Below are positions 7,722-14,300 of a DNA stretch of 26,940 nt, one piece after another (positions within the stretch are counted from its first letter, which is position 1; each line of letters opens with the position of its first letter). Below the pieces are notes generated by a model. It was not told the DNA's origin, searched no databases, and saw only the letters and a list, made by a program, of their open reading frames with translations. The position numbers were made by a program, and so were the translations under genes. Source of the DNA: a virus; the IMG/VR virus record IMGVR_UViG_3300001850_000162, positions 1 to 26,940 of that record. One strand, given 5' to 3'.

Positions 7722-8048
7722 ATGGACCGAGCCACCTACTGTCTGAGCGTGTGCGGTGGCAGGTGTTGTACTCTCCACTTTCCGGGGGAAGCGCCCGTGC
7801 GCTGCCCGAAGCAGGCAGAGGACGGCTCGTGTTCCATCTACGCCACGCGGTACGCCGGGGACGACCCGACGCCGCTAGTGGTTGTGGGACAGTGGAAAAC
7901 TGACCGACTTCGGACGGTAGACGGCGACCCGGTGGTAATGCCGTTCTACTGTGGTCGAATCGAGGACTTAATTGGAGCTGGCGTTTTACATCCTGAAGTT
8001 GAGAGCCAGTGCTGTTATGCTCATCCTGAGCTACTAGAGGACAAGTAA
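7722..8048 (+). CDS. Cysteine-rich YkgJ-like putative metal-binding protein
   Basis: The chosen start is ATG 7722, just after the upstream stop; a longer frame reaches 7605 but overlaps the previous gene and encodes an Arg-rich implausible stretch. The 108-residue product has nine Cys: 7, 11, 15, 16, 28, 37, 77, 97 and 98. The pattern CLSVCGGRCC, then RCPKQAEDGSCSIYATRY (28-44), resembles the YkgJ / UPF0153 zinc- or iron-chelating domain, whose hallmark is clustered Cys followed by a Cys-Pro and a C-S-I-Y-x-x-R segment. Members are of uncertain function, thought to bind Zn or Fe-S. What such a protein does in a phage structural operon is unknown. The homology call is from memory of the motif. 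Confidence 0.65.
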   Translation: MDRATYCLSVCGGRCCTLHFPGEAPVRCPKQAEDGSCSIYATRYAGDDPTPLVVVGQWKTDRLRTVDGDPVVMPFYCGRIEDLIGAGVLHPEVESQCCYAHPELLEDK

Positions 8049-8052
8049 GCCC

Positions 8053-8244
8053 ATGAAATACAAGATTGAAATGGAGTCCGAGAAGGGCATGAAAGAGAAG
8101 GACGTTCGCTCCAGCATCGAGAAGGCAGCGAACATGGCTCGTGAGATCGCCCGGCAGCGTGGCGAGGGCGACAAGTCGTTTGAGTCATTCAGGCGACAGA
8201 TGGAGCGCAACGCAGAGCGCGACAAGAAAGACGGTAAGATATAG
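8053..8244 (+). CDS. Small charged helical protein (unknown)
   Basis: A 63-residue protein, mostly Lys, Arg and Glu, with a predicted single long helix and no hydrophobic segment. It starts four bases after the upstream stop and ends 13 bases before the next start, so it fills an otherwise empty gap. I do not recognise it. A longer frame (from 8141) overlaps it but is an extension of the next gene. Confidence 0.6.
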   Translation: MKYKIEMESEKGMKEKDVRSSIEKAANMAREIARQRGEGDKSFESFRRQMERNAERDKKDGKI

Positions 8245-8257
8245 GCAGCGTGGGGTT

Positions 8258-8992
8258 ATGTATCCGTTTGGTCAAAACATCTCCTACTCTTTCTACCCTC
8301 TGTTGGATAACGAGGCTGCCACGATTCCAGCGGCAGTGCTGACTCAAGCACCAGATATTTTCGTTTTTACTGAAAACGCCCCTTCGCGCTCTACGGCTGC
8401 CAGTGGTGATGGAGCAATTCACTACATAAATAGCTGGACCTGGAATCCAAACAAGCGAGCATGGACGTTCATTATTCCGGCTATTGATGATCCAGATCCT
8501 CAGTCGAATATCCACCAACGGACCTACTGGATTGCGATTAACTTTGTGCTTCAGAGCACTCAGCAAATGCAGACGGTCCTCAAGCCTCTGCCCGTAGGGA
8601 GAGTAGTCGGGCATGACAAAGTTGTTGCAGTCAATCAGGACGATCTCAAGAAGTATTTTCCACAGGTTGAGGCGTATTCGTCCGAGCTTCAGCGGGTGGC
8701 ATACATTAGCCAGGCTATTGAGGAAGTGAAGGCATACCTTCGCGCCAAGGGCTTTGAGTGGGCTAAGATTCAGCGAGCCGACAGGCTTGAGCTGTGCGTC
8801 ATCTTTAAGGCGCTCTCGATGATTATGCTCGCTCAGGTGCAGGAGCCAGGCGATAAGTTTGCCCTAAAGTATCAAGAGTTTAAGCAGTCCTTCACGCAGA
8901 ACATTGAGAGCCTGCGCTTTGAGTACCAGGAGCAGGAGGGCGGGACAGTTTCAGAAGTGAAAACGAGCCCAACGCTCTTTATTGTGAGGTAG
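8258..8992 (+). CDS. Probable head-tail connector protein
   Basis: Start chosen at ATG 8258: the frame is open from 8141 but that part overlaps the small gene above and reads as an Arg/Ser-rich shadow, while GTGGGG lies just upstream of 8258. The 244-residue product has a beta-rich N-terminal half (about 1-120) that looks like an accessory domain (WTWNPNKRAWTFIIPAIDD), and a helical C-terminal half (about 128-225) beginning DLKKYFPQVEAYSSELQ and containing an LCVIFKALSMIMLAQ helix. The helical half resembles connector/adaptor proteins such as Mu gp36 (DUF1320) and gp6-type adaptors. Position before the tail terminator agrees. The N-terminal extension is unusual for a plain adaptor. Confidence 0.6.
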   Translation: MYPFGQNISYSFYPLLDNEAATIPAAVLTQAPDIFVFTENAPSRSTAASGDGAIHYINSWTWNPNKRAWTFIIPAIDDPDPQSNIHQRTYWIAINFVLQSTQQMQTVLKPLPVGRVVGHDKVVAVNQDDLKKYFPQVEAYSSELQRVAYISQAIEEVKAYLRAKGFEWAKIQRADRLELCVIFKALSMIMLAQVQEPGDKFALKYQEFKQSFTQNIESLRFEYQEQEGGTVSEVKTSPTLFIVR

Positions 8993-9004
8993 GTAGGGGC
9001 TGCC

Positions 9005-9478
9005 ATGACGAATACCTCCGCTGACGTAAGAGCTGCATGGAAGGCAGCTATATGGGACTCTGCAACAGTCCAAGCCTTCACGAAAAAGGCGTATCTGTAC
9101 GACGTTAGCGTTGACAGTGCTTTTAACATGGCAGAGCTGTACTACGGGTCGCCGACGGCAGTGCCTACCATTAACTTCTTTCTATGCCTCGTGTCCCGTC
9201 GGCAGGAGCCGCAAATTATGGGAAATACAAGGTACACTTTCCAGGTCCAGGTACAGTATTATCTCCAACAAGAGGAGATTTCCTCCAGCACATACAACAC
9301 GTTGGTAGATCGACTTGAAACGGTGGATGATCTCGTCAGGACAGAGCTGACAGGCACTTGGGGCGACACCGTTGACTACTACGATGGGGGTACTCCGCAG
9401 GGAATCCAAGTTGTCACGATTGACAACAAGGCGTGCTGGCGAGGCGGCTTTGTCTACGTCGGGACTAAAACTGTTTAG
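9005..9478 (+). CDS. Tail terminator / tail completion protein (putative)
   Basis: A 157-residue protein just upstream of the tail-tube gene, the standard place for the protein that caps the tail tube and joins it to the head (lambda gpU, Mu gp37 and relatives). A central stretch YTFQVQVQYYLQQEEISS followed by a helix TLVDRLETVDDLVRTELTGTW fits the alpha/beta fold of tail terminators, and the chain ends in strands (GGFVYVGTKTV). No specific catalytic motif is expected. The ATG at 9005 is preceded by a weak AGGTAGGGG site. Confidence 0.65.
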   Translation: MTNTSADVRAAWKAAIWDSATVQAFTKKAYLYDVSVDSAFNMAELYYGSPTAVPTINFFLCLVSRRQEPQIMGNTRYTFQVQVQYYLQQEEISSSTYNTLVDRLETVDDLVRTELTGTWGDTVDYYDGGTPQGIQVVTIDNKACWRGGFVYVGTKTV

Positions 9479-9498
9479 TTTTTCGGAGATTTTAATTT
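9479..9498 (+). promoter_or_regulatory. AT-rich leader and ribosome-binding site of the tail tube gene
   Basis: TTTTCGGAGATTTTAATTT precedes the ATG at 9499. CGGAG is a strong Shine-Dalgarno match. Like the capsid leader, it starts with a T-run right after the upstream stop and ends in a T/A-rich stretch, which fits strong translation. Confidence 0.55.
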
Positions 9499-10554
9499 AT
9501 GGCATCAATTACTGGATCACAAACTAAGGCGGGGCTCAAGATTGCTCCAACTTGGGGCACTGCGGTAGCGTGCGGAGCTGGAGACTCACTCGCAGCCGAG
9601 ATTTCGCCCAACTTTAACGTAAGCGAGATTACTTCGCGTCAGATTGGTTCGGGAGCCTACATGCTTTCGTCAGCCACTCGCGGAAACCTCATCCCAACCG
9701 TCTCTCTGACGATGGACCTTGGGTACCGCAACAACGCTGACGTTCTTATCGCTCAGATGATGGGCACTTCGGCTATACCGACTGAGCAGAACGTAGGAGA
9801 GGGTGACTACCTTCACCGCATTTTGTTCAACAACGTCCTAAACTCAAAGTTCGTCACGCTTGCTTATGAAAGCTCATCGGCAACCACAGTAGAGTTCCCG
9901 ACATGTGCTGTTCAGTCGATTGGACTCTCTTCGACCTCAATACCAGGGTACATTGATTTTACGGCAGAGCTTCTGGCGTACGGCGTTGAGCTTGCTTCAG
10001 CGACCAACACCAACGCGAGCCTTGCAAACTGCACGTTCTCCGAGGGCACCCCGGAGCTTGTCGCTGTGGACTTCAGCGACAACTACCAGACCAACGATGC
10101 AAGTGGTGGAGCTGTCGCTGGCGGTGATCAGTATAATATCACTGGCTTTGAGCTTTCGCTTAATCGCCCGCAGGAAATCATCCCTGAGATCAAGGGTTCT
10201 GCCGGAAACTCTGCCCCTATCGGGACTGACCTTTTCGACGGCACATTCAACGTGAACGTGAAAGAGTTGGTGGACCACACCTACTACTCGATCTGGAACG
10301 CTGAAACTGCCCGTAAGGCAAAGATTGTGATCACTGGCAAGCAGATTAACAGCGGTGCCAACAAGAGCTTTACGATTTATCTACCCAAGATGCTTCTCGT
10401 GACAGAGCCACAGTACGCCCTGACTGACCCAGGGACGAACACGCTGGCGCTCAACTTCCGGCTCCTAAAGGCTTCTTCAAACCCAACCGGGATGAACAGC
10501 ACTTACCCGTACTTTGAGATTGTAAACACCCTGGCAACTTCGCTCCTAGCGTAG
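9499..10554 (+). CDS. Major tail tube protein
   Basis: A 351-residue protein that fits phage tail tube proteins of the long-form siphovirus type. The N-terminus (MASITGSQTKAGLKIAPTWG) has the typical opening, followed by a long beta-rich chain with few charged residues and repeated strand-turn patterns. It sits between tail terminator and tail assembly chaperone and is flanked by an AT-rich ribosome-binding leader and a strong terminator, which marks a highly expressed gene. Only one tube gene and no sheath gene are seen, so a contractile tail is unlikely. The second half (about 200-340) may be an added Ig-like or duplicated tube domain. Confidence 0.85.
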   Translation: MASITGSQTKAGLKIAPTWGTAVACGAGDSLAAEISPNFNVSEITSRQIGSGAYMLSSATRGNLIPTVSLTMDLGYRNNADVLIAQMMGTSAIPTEQNVGEGDYLHRILFNNVLNSKFVTLAYESSSATTVEFPTCAVQSIGLSSTSIPGYIDFTAELLAYGVELASATNTNASLANCTFSEGTPELVAVDFSDNYQTNDASGGAVAGGDQYNITGFELSLNRPQEIIPEIKGSAGNSAPIGTDLFDGTFNVNVKELVDHTYYSIWNAETARKAKIVITGKQINSGANKSFTIYLPKMLLVTEPQYALTDPGTNTLALNFRLLKASSNPTGMNSTYPYFEIVNTLATSLLA

Positions 10555-10580
10555 TTATAGGGAAACGGTAGGAAACTAAA

Positions 10581-10635
10581 GGGGGGTGGCTCAAATGGGA
10601 TAAAACCCATCTTGAGCTACCTCCCTTCTTATTCA
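10581..10635 (+). terminator. Rho-independent terminator after the tail tube gene
   Basis: GGTGGCTCAA (10585-10594) pairs with TTGAGCTACC (10612-10621) with one G-T pair, extended outward by G-runs to 10625 and inward by ATGGG (10595-10599) with CCCAT (10606-10610), one base bulged. The TTCTTATTC that follows is a modest T-rich tail. The stem is very stable and would reduce expression of the chaperone and tape measure genes. Confidence 0.85.
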
Positions 10636-10667
10636 TACTGGCGCTGTCAACTTTTTAGGAGATTCCC

Positions 10668-10985
10668 ATGATTATCGACTCCGATCTGGAAGTCGCCATT
10701 GGCGATGGCGTTGCTGTATTTGAAGAACCAACGCTGCGCGATTGGGCGGTGATGGTTGAGATGAGCAACAAGACGCTTGAGGAGCAGGCTGACATTATTC
10801 TGCCAAAGCTCAAGGCGCTTCGTGGCTTTGAATACAAGGACGGAAGTGAAGTTACGATTGACGACCTTCGCAACAAGAAGTTCAGCGCAAAGTTCTTCCT
10901 GATGCTGATTAAGGCGTGGTCGGCTGCCATTGTGTCTGGCTTGCGTGACGAGGCAGACTCAAAAAACGTCGTAACGGTCAACTAA
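10668..10985 (+). CDS. Tail assembly chaperone, short form (gpG analogue)
   Basis: The 105-residue zero-frame product sits between tail tube and tape measure genes, the classical place for the short tail assembly chaperone, which coats the tape measure protein during tail building and is not in the final virion. It is acidic and helical, with PTLRDWAVMVEMSNKTLEEQ and a long C-terminal helix KFFLMLIKAWSAAIVSGL. Like lambda gpG it has no recognisable enzyme motif. AGGAG lies 9 bases upstream of the ATG. The last codons contain a -1 slippery heptamer (10961-10967) that gives a longer product, listed separately. Confidence 0.85.
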   Translation: MIIDSDLEVAIGDGVAVFEEPTLRDWAVMVEMSNKTLEEQADIILPKLKALRGFEYKDGSEVTIDDLRNKKFSAKFFLMLIKAWSAAIVSGLRDEADSKNVVTVN

Positions 10986-11314
10986 TCCGGCTCCTGAAAT
11001 ATAGGCTGAATGAGCCAGGGCTAAACTGCCCTAATTGCCACGTTATTTACCTAAACAACGGCAAGGCTCCGGCGTGTATTTCAGGGAAGTGCCCGATTGT
11101 TGACATAGCAGGGAGCCGTAGGCTCAATCGGCTATGTGACGCCTTTCTACAGGTGGAGATCCTTGATCAGTCGAGTGGCTACGGCTCTTTTCAGGACAAA
11201 ATCATCCGAGATAGCGGTTTAGGCGAAGAAAGCGCAGAGACTATCTTGGAGATGAGACACGTTTTAGCGGAATATAGGGAGTGGAAGTCTAGGCAGAATA
11301 AAGGTGGCAAGTAA
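10668..11314 (+). CDS. Tail assembly chaperone, -1 frameshift product (gpGT analogue)
   Basis: A -1 shift at A_AAA_AAC (10961-10967) joins the first 100 residues of the short chaperone to 115 residues in the next frame, ending at TAA 11312-11314, which overlaps the tape measure ATG (TAATG). The -1 frame has a stop at 10946-10948 just upstream and the zero frame stops at 10983-10985, so slippage must occur in that 35-base window, and the heptamer is inside it and in the correct phase. There is no ATG for independent start of the second part until near its end. The added domain opens RRNGQLIRLLKYRLNEPG, then has a four-Cys motif C-x2-C-x12-C-x4-C, then a helical C-terminus. Lambda gpGT recruits the tape measure to the tube; the same job is inferred here. 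Confidence 0.88.
10961..10967 (+). other. -1 ribosomal frameshift site (slippery heptamer)
   Basis: A_AAA_AAC in the zero-frame phase (TCA AAA AAC) is a canonical X_XXY_YYZ site. Re-pairing of both tRNAs on AAA AAA is possible. A modest stem (10989-10993 with 11012-11016) lies 21 bases downstream and could assist, but it is short. Confidence 0.9.
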
Positions 11315-14300
11315 TGGCTGGCGGGTTTGGAGACGGAAATGACATTAAGATTACCGTCTCCCTCGATACTACCGATGCGGTCGCAGGGCTAGAAGCCCTG
11401 AAGGGTTCCCTTGAGAAAACCCTTGAAGCTGGCACAAAGCAGTTTGAGGATCTTGCCAAGGCGTCTGCCAAGATTAACGCAGCCGAAGTTGCCCGAATCA
11501 AGGCGGCGTCGGCAGAAAAGGTAGCGCAGCTAAAGCTAGAGAAGGCTGCCATCGACGAGAGAACACAGGCAGACGCCAAGGCTCAAGCTGCCATTGAGGC
11601 TGCCGCGCAGAAGCGGGCTGACCTAGCCAAGCGAGAACTAACCGAGATAAAGAACCGCGCAGCCGAGCGTTTGAACGCTCAGAAGATTGAGCTTAACTCT
11701 CAGAAAATACAGCTCGACAGCACGACGAGATACCTTGCCGAGCTGCAAAAAGAAGGCAAGACTTTCCGCGAGACTGAGGCGACAAAACGGGCTGAAATTC
11801 AAAAGACCATCGCCCTTATCAAGCAGCAAACTCAGGAAATTAAGCGCCAAAGCGCGGGCGCTGGTGCGGGTGGCAGCGGAGGGCTTCTTGCAGGCTTTGG
11901 GTCAGGAAAGCAGTTTTCTGGTCTTATCAACTCGCTTGGGCTGATAAATAGCTCGACGTTACGCACGATTGTCAGTGTCGGAAAATTCGGTGGCGCTATT
12001 GGCGTTGTGGCTGCCGCTGGCTACGGATATGTAAAGGCGGTCAATGCCATGACCGAGGCGAGCAACAAGCTCGCCGCAGAAGCCTTCAAGATAGAGGGTC
12101 TGCGAACGGGCTTTGAGAACCTACAGCGCACTGTAGGAAACGATCCGGGCGTATCAATCAACGCGCTCCGAAAAGCAACTCAAGGGTTAGTTACTGATAC
12201 AGAGCTATATCAGAGAGCCAACCAAGCGGTTCTTCTCGGAGTACCTACGGAGACGTTCAACGCCGCCGCTGCCGCTGCCGTTAAGCTCGGTCGAGCGATG
12301 GGCATTGACGCCTCTCAGGGTCTTGAGTCCCTGTCGCTCGGTTTGGGCAGACAGTCCAGGCTCTACCTCGACAACCTTGGCATCATCGTGTCTGCCGAGG
12401 AGGCGTACAAGCGTTTTGCCGCAGCCAACAACCTTGTCGCTTCGCAGCTAAGCGACGGTGAAAAGAAGGCGGCGTTCTATGCCGAGGCGCTACGCAAGAT
12501 TTACGAGAGAGCCGCAGAGCTACCCGATGCCATTGATTCCGTTGCCGTCTCGTACAAAAAACTAGAGGTAGTTCAGGGAAACATTCAACAGAAAAGCACG
12601 GAAGCGTTTAATAACTCAGTAGAGCTTGCGGGCGCGTATCGTAGGCTTACAAAAGCCACCGAAGATTCAGGCGAAGCATCAAAACGATTCGCTATATTGT
12701 TCTCAGAAATAGCCGCGCCGTTCGTCAGAGCGAAAGCCTCTTTAGTAGATTTTATCACATCGCTAAAAGAAGGGGCGCTTTTCCTTGCGAGTTTTGTTCT
12801 CCCGACAACTGAGGCAGAGCAATTTGCCGCCGCGTTTGAGAGGCTTGCAGCGGCTCAACGAGAGGGCGCGGCGCTTCGCTACTTTGGTCAATATGCCAAG
12901 GCGGCAGAGGTTGAAGCTGAAGGCTTCAAAAAGGCTGCCGACTCTATTGAAGTATTAGTTCAAAAAGAAGCGGCGGCAACGAGGTCAACGGAGGCGTACG
13001 CAAAAGCAGTCGAATCGCTCAAAGCACAAAAGGCTGCCCTCGGAGATACAGATTCCAAAGCGGCTAAGTTTTTAGATCAGCAAATTGCTCAAGCTGAAGC
13101 CCTAGCCCGTGTATCGGAGTCACAGTCAAGCGCCCTCCAAAGAAACATAAGCGAACAAAGGCAAGCCCTTCAAGAGCGCGTGGCGCTGGCAGAGCAGGCG
13201 GCACGAGCCGAAGAGGAATCCATCTCGCAGCAACAACAGTTTAACGAGTTTTTGGTTAGGAACTTTGCAAAACAGCTAGATGGGATTTTCAACCTGCCGC
13301 TTGAGAAGTTGGTTGTTCAAAAGTTTGTTTCCGATGATGCACTCCGAGAGCTTGAGGATGCCAAAAATGCCCTAAATGTTTTTGAGGGAACATTAAATCA
13401 GGCGAGAGCCAATGCAGAAAAGCCAATCACTCTTCGCATCGACACGACAGAAATAGATGCGGCTGCAAATCGCTTACCAGAGCTATTCAATAAAATTCTT
13501 CAATCTGCGAGCCGAGACGTTGGCGTGTTTACTATCCCTGGTGTGGATAGCAGCAGCCTGGACAATGCCCTTGGACAAATAAGCACTATTGAGGAAAGGT
13601 TTAGAGTTGGAAAAATTAGCGCCCAGGATTATGTGGCAGCTCTCAGGGAGGCAACCACAGAACTTGGAAACCTGGTTGGTGAGGGGAGAATCGCAACGCT
13701 CTCTGCTCAACTTCAGGAGCTACAGAACGTCGTTGATAGCGGCGGAACACTCACAACCGAGCAGACTCAAAGCTATAGTGATCTAAGCAGGGCGCTGGAC
13801 GCCGCAAGGGAGTCTGCCTCCGCGTCAGCGCAAGCTACCGAAGAGCTTGGTGTGGCTATTGAATATGCTCGAAAGCAGGGGCAAAAAGCGGCGGGCGAAT
13901 TTCAACGCGACCAAAAGAAAATCTCCTCGGCAGTCGAGAAGGAGTCGAAGAAGGCAGCTAACGAGTACAAGAAATTTGTACGCGACCTAAATCGCACTTT
14001 TAATCAGGCGATTCCGAAGGATCTACAGAAAAAACTCACCGATCTTTTCAACACAGGAAAAATCGGTTCCAAGGAGTTTATCGAGGAGCTAGACAAGCTA
14101 GGCGAGGAAGCTATTAAAACGGGCGTCGATATTGAGGCGCTAAAGAAAGAGATCGAGGCGCTTAATAAGCTAAAAATTGAGAACCCGCTGAGAGATATAA
14201 AAGTAGACTCCACCACCGAGTCAAACATCCGAGACATAGAAAGCCAACTAGGCGACGTATTTAACATCAAAAAGCTCTTTGGCGGGGATACGTCTGGAGG

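Noticed and set aside
8141-8257. Upstream extension of the connector gene
   Set aside because: It overlaps the small gene at 8053 and reads as an Arg/Ser-rich shadow; ATG 8258 is the better start.
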